Of a DNA stretch of 64,000 nt, positions 58,101 through 64,000 are shown one piece after another. The stretch's first letter is position 1; each line of letters begins with the position of its first letter. The notes under the pieces were generated by a model. It saw nothing but the letters and a program-made list of their open reading frames with translations, made no database searches and had not been told where the DNA came from. The DNA lies in the NCBI RefSeq assembly GCF_029543085.1, contig NZ_CP119967.1:2196501-2260500 (forward strand), written 5' to 3'. The translations under genes and the position numbers were made by a program. The stretch comes from Pseudomonas sp. A34-9 (GTDB lineage Bacteria > Pseudomonadota > Gammaproteobacteria > Pseudomonadales > Pseudomonadaceae).

Positions 58101-58487
58101 TTCCTTGAGCAGTTGCCACTGACCCCCAACGGCAAACTCGACCGCAAGGCCCTGCCCGCGGTGGATGCCAGCCAGATGCAGGCCGCGTACGTCGCGCCGC
58201 AGAGTGAGCTTGAGCAGCAGGTCGCGGCGATCTGGCAGCAAGTGCTCGAGGTTGAACGCATTGGTCTGAACGATCACTTCTTCGAACTGGGCGGGCACTC
58301 GCTGCTGGCGGTCAACGTGGTGTCGCGCATGGCCCTTGAACTGGGCCTGACGCTGACCCCGCAACTGTTATTCCAGCACCCCGTCCTGAGCGACTTTGTC
58401 GCTCGACTCGATACAGGAGGCGGGGCAATCAACGAACAGAAACTGAGCAAGCTGGAAGCCCTGCTTGACGATATGGAGGAAGTCTGA
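46167..58487 (+). CDS. pvdI: Pyoverdine side-chain non-ribosomal peptide synthetase, three modules (PvdI-like)
   Basis: 4106 aa, domains C-A-T-E-C-A-T-E-C-A-T at about residues 50-480, 500-1000, 1030-1080, 1100-1530, 1555-1985, 2000-2510, 2530-2580, 2600-3030, 3060-3490, 3510-4000 and 4025-4075. Carrier domains before the E domains read GGDS, the last GGHS. C1 is of the LCL type; C2 and C3 (YPLSPMQQG) follow E domains as DCL types. Pocket residues read by eye: A1 DVWHVSLIDK (Ser), A2 DGEACGGVTK (basic, hydroxyornithine- or Lys-like), A3 DLWNNALTYK (Ala-like), giving D-Ser, D-basic, L-Ala. It would extend the Glu-Tyr-Dab chromophore peptide made by PvdL. The stop overlaps the next start (TGATG). 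Confidence 0.88.
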   Translation: MNAEDSLKLARRFIGLPLEKRQMFLAALQKEGVDFARFPIPAGIEAEDRQALSYAQRRMWFLWQLDPQSGAYNLPGAVRLSGRLNLGALEQAFASLVERHETLRTVFQRQADDSLLQVPARAPLMISHADFSALPANEREQAVVQAAEQQSVLPFDLAVGPLLRVTLLKLAEQEHVLLLTLHHIVSDGWSMNVLIDEFIRCYDAFDAGQPPQLSALPIQYSDYALWQRRWLEAGEQARQLDYWQAQLGDEHPVLELPLDHARPAMPSYRGTRYEFAIDGQLAEQLRNTAQQHQVTLFMLLLGAFNALLHRYTGQTDIRVGVPIANRNRGEIEGLIGFFVNTQVLRTRLDGQTRVDDLLRAIKETALGAQAHQDLPFEQLVEALKLERSLSHTPLFQVMYNHQPQVADIATLSTASGLVLDSLDWQSRTTQFDLTLDTYEKGGKLHAALTYACDLFEASSIERMARHWLRLLSAMVADPAQRIGELPLLAADEQHTLVHDWNNVHAVYPTETPIHQLIEAQVARTPNAPALVFGEQTLSYAELDARANRLAHLLREQGVQADNLVGVCALRSVEMVVALLATLKAGGAYVPLDPEYPQDRLAYMIEDSGITLLLTQDALLAALPTDGVQVITLDQPGLLDGYSDSRVEVRVDPLNLAYVIYTSGSTGKPKGAGNSHAALVNRLCWMQDAYGLDASDSVLQKTPFSFDVSVWEFFWPLLTGARLVVAAPGAHRDPLQLIDIINRHGISTLHFVPSMLQAFIHEAGVDSCVGLKRIVCSGEALPLDAQLQVFAKLPNAGLYNLYGPTEAAIDVTHWTCVDEGADSVPIGRPIANLRTHVLDAELLPVPSGVTGELYLGGAGLARSYHQRPALTAERFVPCPFHDGARLYRTGDRVRQRVDGVIEYLGRLDHQVKLRGLRIELGEIETRLMQHPLVREAVVLVQGGKHLVAYVVLEQAQPDEQWQQDVKAWLLGSLPEFMVPTYLMTLARLPVTANGKLDRKALPQPDAAPQQAFVAPQDALQKALAAIWEDVLGLERVGLEDNFFELGGDSIISIQVVSRARQAGIRLSPRDLFQYQTVRSLALVATLDSQTSVDQGPVTGAAVLGPIQQHFFSRAMPLREHWNQSLLLTPRDTLNAQWLDAALAQVINHHDALRLRFVESAEGWQQSHGPLVDSAELWLRDAASAEQLQTLCNEAQRSLDLQNGPLLRALLVTLADGSQRLALIIHHLVVDGVSWRVLLEDVQQAYVQLAAGGGMQLPAKTNALQNWTARLESAASRFDEQLGYWKTQHQGATDLPCERPDGSLQNLHGEKIEWRLDAERTRQLLQQAPAAYRTQVNDLLLTALARTISRWTRQPGTLIELEGHGREDLFDDIDLTRTVGWFTSLFAVNLTAANDLDGSIKSIKEQLRAVPDKGLGYGVLRYLAAPSVRAELAELTPPRITFNYLGQFDRQFDEAALFEPSAETSGIAQDPAAPLANWLTVEGQVYGGELSMSWGFSREMFDSATVQALVDQYAIELHALIEHCCTLQAAQATPSDFPLARVTQAQLDALPVPAGLLDDVYPLSPMQQGLLFHTLYEQAAGEYINQLRVDVQGLDPERFRAAWQATVDAQDILRSGFVWQGELAQPLQIVHKQVQLPFSTLDWRYRDDQPAALAALADAERQQGFDLSRAPLLRLLLVQTGAEQWHLIYTHHHILMDGWSNAQLLGEVLQRYSGRTPANGGGRYRDYIAWLQRQDGQLSQAFWSGQLAALQEPTRLARAATAGEIASGHGDHYLTLDVQRTQALENFARQQKVTVNTLVQAAWLLLLQRNTGHEAVAFGATVAGRPADLPGIEQQVGLFINTLPVIGAPRPDQSVGSWLQAVQAQNLSLRDFEHTPLADIQRWAGQGGEALFDNILVFENYPVAQALSQAGQGLTFGDVGNLEQTHYALSVAVTLGRQLALHYSFDRGQFAREVIESISAQLLQLLEQFAVSAERNLGEIALASVQEQARQQAENHPQPYPVNIGVHQRIAALAAQNPQRTAVIFNDQRFSYGEIDQRANQLAHALIARGVGAETRVGVALPRSEAVIVALLAVLKAGGAYVPLDTSYPRERLAYLIEDSGLALLISDSSVSAQLPADESVPLLELDRLDLRELPIKAPHVQLDPHNLAYVIYTSGSTGNPKGVSVAHGPLAMHCQAIGQRYEMRDSDCEFHFMSFAFDGAHERWLTSLTHGASLLIRDDTLWTPEQTYNAMIKYGVTVVAFPPVYLQQLAEHAERVGNPPKVRIYCFGGDAVPNASFERVKRALDPDYIINGYGPTETVVTPLIWKAGREVPCGAAYAPIGSRIGDRSAYVLDADLNLLPQGMAGELYLGGTGLARGYLNRPGLTAERFVADPFSTSGGLLYRTGDLVRQRADGTFDYLDRIDNQVKIRGFRIELGEVEAALQALDGVREAVVVAQEGSAGSGKRLVAYVVSDSDRADFTEDLRAQLKATLPAHMVPAYVLRLERMPLTPNGKLDRKNLPKPDVSQLQQAYVAPQSALELQLATIWQDVLKLEHVGSSDNFFELGGDSIISIQVVSRARQAGIRFTPKDLFQHQTIAALALVAQTGEALQLIDQQPVTGSTALLPIHQEFFAQAIPDRHHWNQSVMLKPNQPLDACVLEQALDALVLHHDSLRLEFVEQAEGWLAQYRDVVTQAGETILWPVEVADLDALQVLGDKAQRSLQLSGGTLIRAVLANLADGSQRLLLIVHHLVVDGVSWRILFEDLQNAYRQILAGNPVQLPAKTSAVKAWAAALQDYAASPALQTELSFWQQQLRGASAALPYDHPHGGQQHDQALTIRSKLDKSLTRQLLQDAPQAYRTQVNDLLLTALARVMVRWTGADNALVLLEGHGREDLFDSIDLTRTVGWFTSVFPARLSPVAELGASLKQVKEQLRAIPHKGIGFGALAHLSDAQAREALQGLPAPRLTFNYLGQFDGSFDAADQALFAPTSESAGAEVNMQGPLGNPLALNGKVFGGELDLSWTYSGAMFDAATIQRLADDYVQELTALIGHCCDTGNRGVTPSDFPLAQLSQAQLDALILEPQGIDDIYPLSPMQQGMLFHTLLEHGSGDYINQMRLDVEGVDPQRFRAAWQAVVDAHDILRSGFFWQGDLPQPVQVVQRSVEVPFSVIDWNGKADLETALQTLADEERALGLDLTCAPLLRLVLVRTAIDRHHLIYTNHHILMDGWSSAQLLGEVLQHYRGEAVPRPAGRYRDYIGWLQRQDATAAEAYWLAALAPLHEPTRLANALARPVDGLPSVGYGDHYQVLDADLSVRLGEFARASKVTVNTLVQAAWLLLLQRYTGKDCVAFGATVAGRPADLPGAEEQIGLFINTLPVVAAPQAQQSLASWLQAVQVQNLASREFEHTPLADIQRWAGQGGDALFDSLMVFENYPIGEALERGAPQGLRFGAVVNQEQTNYPLTLLVSMGAQLSVHFSYQRDSFAAASVAQLGAGLQRLLTQMAAAGERSLSELQLIENRPSVDTDFVTDLCIHQAIARQVAATPDALAVTFADTRLTYAELDAQANRLAHKLIELGVGPEVRVGVAMPRSEQLLIALLAVLKSGGAYVPLDPDYPADRVAYMLEDSRARVLLTEQAVAATLSVPGDTQVLLMDQVSLSGYSAVAPLTAVQPDNLAYVIYTSGSTGKPKGVAIAHRNVMALIDWSAKVYSRDDIQGVLASTSVCFDLSVWELFVTLANGGSLIIARNALELPNLPARDQVRLINTVPSAIAALQRAGQIPASVRIVNLAGEPLKQGLVDALYQQPTVEHVYDLYGPSEDTTYSTWTRRVAGGQARIGRALNYSASHLLDADLHVVPQGVSAELYLSGAGITRGYLGRAAMTAERFVPNPFVGNGERMYRTGDLIREREEGELEYMGRIDHQVKIRGFRIELGEIEARLLAQPAVTEAAVLAIESEAGAQLVAYVVAPQLELYDGEAQRQLRDGLKTGLKSSLPDYMIPAHLLFLEQLPLTPNGKLDRKALPAVDASQMQAAYVAPQSELEQQVAAIWQQVLEVERIGLNDHFFELGGHSLLAVNVVSRMALELGLTLTPQLLFQHPVLSDFVARLDTGGGAINEQKLSKLEALLDDMEEV

Positions 58488-61400
58488 TGGACAAGAGTGT
58501 TGCTTTGAGGGTAGCCAAGCGCTTTATCACTCTGCCGCTGGACAAACGTAAGCTGTACCTGGAAAAGATGCTCGAAGAGGGCGTCTCTCCGGCCAACCTG
58601 CCGATCCCGGAAACACGTTCCGGGTTTGCCGCCATTCCTCTGTCGTACGCTCAGGAGCGTCAACTGTTCCTTTGGCAAATGGACCCACACAGCACCGCGT
58701 ATCACATTCCCAGCGCCTTGCGCCTCAAGGGCCAGCTGGACGTGGCGGCGCTGGAGCGCAGCTTCAATGCGCTGGCTGCGCGCCATGAAAGTTTGCGCAC
58801 CACGTTCGCCGAGCACGGCGAAACCTTCTGCCAGGTGATTCACCCGCAATTGCCCCTGAGCATCACCCTGGCGCCGCTGCCCGAAGGGCTCGACGGCGCT
58901 GGCGCAGAGGCGGCGATCAAGGCGTTTGTCGAAAGCGAAACCGCGCGCCCGTTCAATCTGCAACAGGGCCCGCTGCTGCGCGTGGCATTGCTCAAAGTCG
59001 CCGATGATGATCATGTGCTGGTGTTGATCCAGCACCACATCATCTCCGATGGCTGGTCGATCAAAGTACTGGTCAACGAGCTGATCCAGCATTACGCCGC
59101 CGACACGGGCGGGCAGCCACTGGCATTGCTGGAACTGGACGTGCAATACGCCGACTACGCGATCTGGCAGCGTCACTGGCTGGAAGCGGGCGAGCGTGAG
59201 CGGCAACTGGCTTACTGGATCAAGACGCTGGACGGCGAGCAGCCGGTGCTGGAATTGCCCATCGATTTTCCGCGCCCGGCGGTGCAAAGCCTGCGCGGTG
59301 CACGTCTGCAACTGGACCTGCCAGCCGCCCTCGGCGATGCGCTCAAGCAATTGGCCCAGCGCGAAGGCGCCAGCCTGTTCATGGTGTTGCTGGCGTCGTT
59401 TCAGGCGTTGCTGCATCGCTACAGCGGCCAGGCGCAGATTCGCGTCGGCGTGCCGACCGCCAACCGCAACCGGGTCGAGACTGAAGGCCTGATCGGCTTC
59501 TTCGTCAACACCCAGGTACTCAATGCCGAGGTGAATGGTCAACTGCCGTTCAACCAGTTGCTGGCGCAGGTCAAGCAAGCGGCGATGGCCGCGCAGGCGC
59601 ATCAGGATCTGCCCTTCGAGCAGTTGATCGAAGCGCTGCAACCGGAACGCAGCCTGAGCCACAGCCCGGTGTTCCAGGTGATGTTCAACCACCAGACCCG
59701 TCGTGACCAGAGCCGTGGCGCAGTGCAACTGCCGCAACTGAGTGTCGAGGATGTGCAGTGGGAAGGGCGCACCGCGCAATTCGACCTGACCCTCAATACT
59801 TACGAATCGAATGACGGTTTCGCCGCCGAACTGACCTACGCCACCGATCTGTTCAAGCCGGAAACAGTCGAGCGTCTGGCGCGTCACTGGCAGAACCTGT
59901 TGCAGGGCATCATCGCCGCGCCAACCCGGCGTGTCGGCGAACTGCCGCTGCTGGACAGCGCCGAACACGGCGTGTTGTTGCAGGACTGGTTCCGCGTGGC
60001 CGATCACCGCGCGCAGGCCGAATGCGTGCAGCAGGACTTTGCCTTGCAGGCGCAGTACAACCCGCAGGCCACGGCGCTGATCATCGGCGACGACGTACTG
60101 ACGTATGGCGAACTGGATGCCCGGGCCAATCAACTGGCGCATCACCTGATCGAGGCCGGTGTCGGCCCGGATCAGTTGGTCGGCATCGCGGTCGAGCGCA
60201 GCGTCGAAATGATCGTCGGCCTGCTGGCGATCCTCAAGGCCGGCGGCGCGTATGTGCCGCTCGACCCGGCGTATCCCGAGGATCGTCTGGCTTACATGAT
60301 CGAGGACAGCGGCCTGCAATTGCTGCTGACCCAAACGCATTTGCAAACGCAGTTGCCGATCCCGGCGGGTGTGCAGACCCTGTTGCTCGATCAGCCAGAT
60401 GACTGGCTGGCGGCTTATCCACAGACCGCGCCGAGCGTGGCCGTCAATGGCGAGCATCTGGCTTATACGATCTACACCTCCGGCTCCACCGGTAAACCGA
60501 AAGGCGTGATGGTGCGCCACGCGGCGCTGCGCAACTTTGTTGCGAGCATGATCAAGCAGCCGGGGATTGCCGCTGCGGATCGCATGTTGTCACTGACCAC
60601 GTTCTCCTTCGATATTTTCGGCCTGGAAATCTACGGCCCGCTGCTCGCGGGTGCCTGTGTGGTGCTGACCGGCAAGGACGTGCATCAGGACCCGCAAGCG
60701 GTGCTCGAGCTGATCGCGCGTCACGCCGTCAGCGTGCTGCAAGCCACGCCATCGACCTGGCGCATGCTGCTCGACAACGAGCACGCGGCGATTCTCAATG
60801 GCCGCACGTTCCTCTGTGGCGGTGAAGCGCTGCCGCAGGAACTGGCCCAGCGCATGCTGGCGCTGACGCCGAGCGTGTGGAACCTCTATGGCCCGACCGA
60901 AACCACGATCTGGTCGGCGCAACACGCGTTGAGCGCGGACAACAGCCGGCCGTTCCTCGGCACGCCGATCGACAACACCGCGCTGTACATTCTTGGTAGC
61001 GACCTTGAGCTCAATCCGCTCGGCGCACCCGGTGAATTGCTGATCGGCGGTGACGGTCTGGCGCGTGGTTACTTCCAGCGCCCGAGCCTGACCGCCGAAC
61101 GTTTTGTGCCGGACCCGTTCGCGAAAAACGGCGCACGTCTGTACCGCACCGGCGACCTGACCCGTTATCGCGCAGAAGGCGTGATCGAGTACATCGGGCG
61201 CATCGACCATCAAGTCAAAATCCGTGGTTTCCGGATTGAATTGGGCGAGATCGAAGCGCGTTTGCTCGCGCTGGACAGCGTGCGCGAAACCGTAGTGGTC
61301 GCGCAGGACGGCCCGACCGGCGCGCAACTGGTCGGCTATGTGGTGCCATCCGCCAGCACTGTCGATGAAGTTGAACTGCGCGCTGAATTGAAAGCCAGCC

Positions 61401-64000
61401 TCAAGGCTGAGCTGCCGGAATACATGGTGCCGGCGCACCTGTTGTTCCTCGCGCAACTGCCCCTGACCCCGAACGGCAAGGTCGACCGCAAAGCCTTGCC
61501 GGCACCTGACGCCAGCCAGTTGCAATCAACCTATATCGCTCCGCAGACCGCTACTCAACACACTGTCGCCGAGATCTGGCAAGCAGTGCTCAAGCTTGAG
61601 CGTGTCGGCCTGAGTGACAACTTCTTCGAACTGGGCGGTCATTCGTTGCTGGTGACCCAAGTGGTGTCGCGTGTGCGTCAGACGCTGAACGTTCAGGTGC
61701 CGCTGCGCACGCTGTTCGAACACAGCACGCTGGAGGATTTCGTTGCCGCGCTGGGTGTCGATCAGGCCTCTCGGGAACCGGCGATTGTCGCGTTGCCACG
61801 CCTGCAACCGCTGACGCTTTCCTATGCGCAGGAACGCCAGTGGTTCCTTTGGCAACTCGACCCGACCAGCACCGCTTACCACGTTCCGGCCGCACTGCGT
61901 CTGCGTGGTGAGTTGAATCTGCCGGCGTTGCAGCAAAGTTTCAATGCGCTGATCGAGCGTCACGAATCTCTGCGCACCTGTTTCGTCGAAGAGCAGGGCC
62001 AGACCCTGCAAGTGATTCAGGCCCACGGCACGCTCGACCTGCAAGTGCAGGAGCTGGCGGGGCTGGACGACGCGGCGCTGCAAGCGCTGGTCGCTGAAGA
62101 AACCCTGCACCTGTTCAACCTGCAGCAAGGCCCGCTGCTGCGGGTGAAACTGCTGCGTCTGGCCGCCGATGATCACGCGCTGGTGATCACCTTGCACCAC
62201 ATCGTCTCTGACGGTTGGTCGATGAACATCATGGTCGATGAACTGGTGGCGTTGTACGCCGCGTACAGCCAGGGGCAGACCGCGACATTGCCGACGCTGC
62301 CGGTACAGTACGCCGACTACGCCGTGTGGCAGAAACAGTGGATGGACGCTGGTGAACGCGAGCGTCAATTGAGCTACTGGACGGCGCAACTCGGCGATGG
62401 CGATCAACCGTTGCTGGAGCTGCCGACCGACCGTCCGCGCCCAGCCGAGCAAAGCTATCGCGGTGCCCGTCGCGACATCCCGCTGAGCCTCGAACTGGCC
62501 ACTGCCCTCAAGCAGGTCGCGCAGCGTGAAAACGTCACCCTGTTCGCGCTGTTGCTGGCCTCGTTCCAGACCTTGTTGCACCGCTACAGCGGTCAGGCCG
62601 ACATCCGTGTCGGTGTGCCCGTGGCCAACCGCAATCGGGTGGAAACCGAAGGCCTGATCGGCTTCTTCGTCAACACTCAGGTGCTCAAGGCCGAGTTCGA
62701 CAGCCAACAGACCTTCCGCAGCCTGTTGCAGCAAGTGAAAAACACCGTGCTCGGCGCTCAGGCGCATCAGGATCTGCCGTTCGAGCAACTGGTCGACGCG
62801 CTGCAACCGGAGCGCAGCCTCAGCCACAGCCCGCTGTTCCAGGTGATGCACAACCACCAGAGCCAGGCGCGTCAGGCACAGGGCGCGACACGCCTGCCGC
62901 AACTGCACATCGAGGGCCTGCCTTGGGCGTCGAATACCGCGCAGTTCGACCTGACCCTGAACACCTTCGAATCGACCGACAACGTCTGGGCTGAGCTGAC
63001 CTACGCCACCGACCTGTTCGACGTCGAAACCATCGAGCGCCTGTCGCAACACTGGACGAATCTGCTGCAAGGCATCGTCACCGACAGCGGCCAGCGTATC
63101 GCTGAACTGCCGCTGCACGACGCCGCCGAACGCGCGGCGACCCTGCGGCAATGGAATCCGGCGGTGGCCGATTTCCGCAACGAGCAGTGCCTGCATCACT
63201 TGATCGAAGCCCAGGTCGCCCGTGCACCGCAAGCGGTTGCCGTGACGTACGCCGAACAGTCCCTGAGCTACTTTGAACTCAACAGCCGCGCCAACCAGTT
63301 GGCCCACAAGCTGATCGCCAGTGGCGTCGGCCCTGACGTGCGCGTCGGTCTGGCGGCCGAACGCAGTCTCGACATGCTCGTTGGCCTGCTGGCGATTCTC
63401 AAGGCGGGCGGCGCGTATGTGCCGCTGGACCCGAGCTACCCCGAGGAGCGTCTGGCCTACATGATCGGTGACAGCGGCATCGGCCTGCTGTTGACCCAAA
63501 GCCATCTGCTCGATCGTCTGCCGGTGCCGGATTCGGTGCGCAGCCTGATGCTCGATCAGGATCGCGAAGACCTCGAAGGTTACAGCGACAGCAATCCGCA
63601 CATGAGCATGAGCGCCGACAATCTGGCGTACGTGATCTACACCTCGGGTTCGACCGGCCAGCCCAAGGGCACCTTGCTCGCACATCGCAACGTGCTGCGC
63701 CTGTTCGAGGCCACCGCAGCGTGGTTCGATTTCGGTGCGCAGGATGTCTGGAGCCTGTTCCACTCCTATGCGTTCGACTTCTCCGTGTGGGAGATTTTCG
63801 GTGCGCTGCTGTACGGCGGTAAATTGGTGGTGGTGCCTTACGAGGTCAGCCGTGCGCCGGACGATTTCTTTGCCTTGCTGTGCCGCGAAGGCATCACCGT
63901 GCTCAACCAGACGCCGTCGGCGTTCAAGCAGTTGATGCAAGTCGCCTGTGCCCCGGAGCACGCCGCGCAACAGCTGGCGCTGCGTTACGTAGTGTTTGGC
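58487..64000 (+). CDS. Second pyoverdine NRPS (runs off the window)
   Basis: The ATG at 58487 overlaps the stop of the first NRPS. 1838 codons are visible without a stop. The N-terminus (MDKSVALRVAKRFITLPLDK) resembles that of the upstream NRPS and may be a docking segment. Domains: C (58638-59990), A (about 60000-61530), T (GGHS near 61640), C (61815-63130), A (63190 to the edge). A4 pocket DILQLGLIWK is the standard glycine code. A5 begins D-F-W-N (HSYAFDFSVWEIFG, LNQTPSAFKQLM), as in the threonine modules of PvdD. Both C domains are LCL, consistent with the absence of E domains before them. Predicted additions: Gly then Thr. Confidence 0.9.
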   Translation, partial: MDKSVALRVAKRFITLPLDKRKLYLEKMLEEGVSPANLPIPETRSGFAAIPLSYAQERQLFLWQMDPHSTAYHIPSALRLKGQLDVAALERSFNALAARHESLRTTFAEHGETFCQVIHPQLPLSITLAPLPEGLDGAGAEAAIKAFVESETARPFNLQQGPLLRVALLKVADDDHVLVLIQHHIISDGWSIKVLVNELIQHYAADTGGQPLALLELDVQYADYAIWQRHWLEAGERERQLAYWIKTLDGEQPVLELPIDFPRPAVQSLRGARLQLDLPAALGDALKQLAQREGASLFMVLLASFQALLHRYSGQAQIRVGVPTANRNRVETEGLIGFFVNTQVLNAEVNGQLPFNQLLAQVKQAAMAAQAHQDLPFEQLIEALQPERSLSHSPVFQVMFNHQTRRDQSRGAVQLPQLSVEDVQWEGRTAQFDLTLNTYESNDGFAAELTYATDLFKPETVERLARHWQNLLQGIIAAPTRRVGELPLLDSAEHGVLLQDWFRVADHRAQAECVQQDFALQAQYNPQATALIIGDDVLTYGELDARANQLAHHLIEAGVGPDQLVGIAVERSVEMIVGLLAILKAGGAYVPLDPAYPEDRLAYMIEDSGLQLLLTQTHLQTQLPIPAGVQTLLLDQPDDWLAAYPQTAPSVAVNGEHLAYTIYTSGSTGKPKGVMVRHAALRNFVASMIKQPGIAAADRMLSLTTFSFDIFGLEIYGPLLAGACVVLTGKDVHQDPQAVLELIARHAVSVLQATPSTWRMLLDNEHAAILNGRTFLCGGEALPQELAQRMLALTPSVWNLYGPTETTIWSAQHALSADNSRPFLGTPIDNTALYILGSDLELNPLGAPGELLIGGDGLARGYFQRPSLTAERFVPDPFAKNGARLYRTGDLTRYRAEGVIEYIGRIDHQVKIRGFRIELGEIEARLLALDSVRETVVVAQDGPTGAQLVGYVVPSASTVDEVELRAELKASLKAELPEYMVPAHLLFLAQLPLTPNGKVDRKALPAPDASQLQSTYIAPQTATQHTVAEIWQAVLKLERVGLSDNFFELGGHSLLVTQVVSRVRQTLNVQVPLRTLFEHSTLEDFVAALGVDQASREPAIVALPRLQPLTLSYAQERQWFLWQLDPTSTAYHVPAALRLRGELNLPALQQSFNALIERHESLRTCFVEEQGQTLQVIQAHGTLDLQVQELAGLDDAALQALVAEETLHLFNLQQGPLLRVKLLRLAADDHALVITLHHIVSDGWSMNIMVDELVALYAAYSQGQTATLPTLPVQYADYAVWQKQWMDAGERERQLSYWTAQLGDGDQPLLELPTDRPRPAEQSYRGARRDIPLSLELATALKQVAQRENVTLFALLLASFQTLLHRYSGQADIRVGVPVANRNRVETEGLIGFFVNTQVLKAEFDSQQTFRSLLQQVKNTVLGAQAHQDLPFEQLVDALQPERSLSHSPLFQVMHNHQSQARQAQGATRLPQLHIEGLPWASNTAQFDLTLNTFESTDNVWAELTYATDLFDVETIERLSQHWTNLLQGIVTDSGQRIAELPLHDAAERAATLRQWNPAVADFRNEQCLHHLIEAQVARAPQAVAVTYAEQSLSYFELNSRANQLAHKLIASGVGPDVRVGLAAERSLDMLVGLLAILKAGGAYVPLDPSYPEERLAYMIGDSGIGLLLTQSHLLDRLPVPDSVRSLMLDQDREDLEGYSDSNPHMSMSADNLAYVIYTSGSTGQPKGTLLAHRNVLRLFEATAAWFDFGAQDVWSLFHSYAFDFSVWEIFGALLYGGKLVVVPYEVSRAPDDFFALLCREGITVLNQTPSAFKQLMQVACAPEHAAQQLALRYVVFG

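Overview
The window comes from a Pseudomonas of the P. fluorescens group. It is GC-rich with dense tail-to-tail packing and carries many copies of the palindromic REP family typical of these genomes. It also has two tandem cbb3 oxidase operons with anr, hemN and ccoGHIS in Pseudomonas order, an Aer-type aerotaxis receptor and the start of a pyoverdine side-chain synthetase locus.

Layout. 1-11.2 kb holds housekeeping genes: the end of ligA, a zinc metallopeptidase, 4.5S RNA (ffs), a small lipoprotein, an orphan periplasmic binding protein, dnaX-ybaB, an NADP oxidoreductase, recR, an acyl-CoA dehydrogenase and apt. 11.2-28.6 kb is the microaerobic respiration block, all on the minus strand apart from two inserted genes: anr, hemN, a UreH/TauE-like membrane protein, ccoS, ccoI, ccoH and ccoG, then ccoNOQP-1 and ccoNOQP-2. 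Anr boxes are visible upstream of hemN and of ccoN2. The ccoN2 box lies inside the coding start of the divergent hydrolase gene. 28.6-31.2 kb is a hydrolase gene followed by a gene-poor stretch of repeats and a highly structured, possibly C4-antisense-like RNA ahead of a DUF6124-type gene.

31.25-35.3 kb is the most interesting part. It is a conspicuously AT-rich island on the minus strand that reads as a complete lasso-peptide cluster in the order A-C-B-D: a 54-residue precursor that I found by hand, an asparagine-synthetase-like cyclase, a fused RRE/transglutaminase-like leader peptidase and an ABC exporter. The inferred core has a Gly1...Glu9 ring and cysteines at core positions 6 and 19. 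That is the spacing of the class III lasso peptide BI-32169, with a nine-residue C-terminal extension, and is unexpected in Pseudomonas. A 14-bp hairpin separates the precursor gene from the enzymes.

35.7-43.5 kb: aer, a CPBP-family membrane protease, isonitrile hydratase (inhA) divergent from a GlxA-type AraC regulator, a small conserved protein, and a GH15 hydrolase-SDR dehydrogenase operon. 43.5-46.1 kb is a REP-rich stretch with a transporter remnant, then a divergent pair (an SCP2/cupin protein and a PvdG-like thioesterase), each behind a PvdS-type iron-starvation promoter. 46.2-64.0 kb holds a three-module NRPS (C-A-T-E-C-A-T-E-C-A-T) and the start of a second one (C-A-T-C-A...). The A-domain pocket residues, read by eye, suggest D-Ser, a D-basic residue (hydroxyornithine- or lysine-like), Ala, Gly and Thr, consistent with a pyoverdine side chain. 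No tRNA, rRNA, insertion sequence or CRISPR array was seen.
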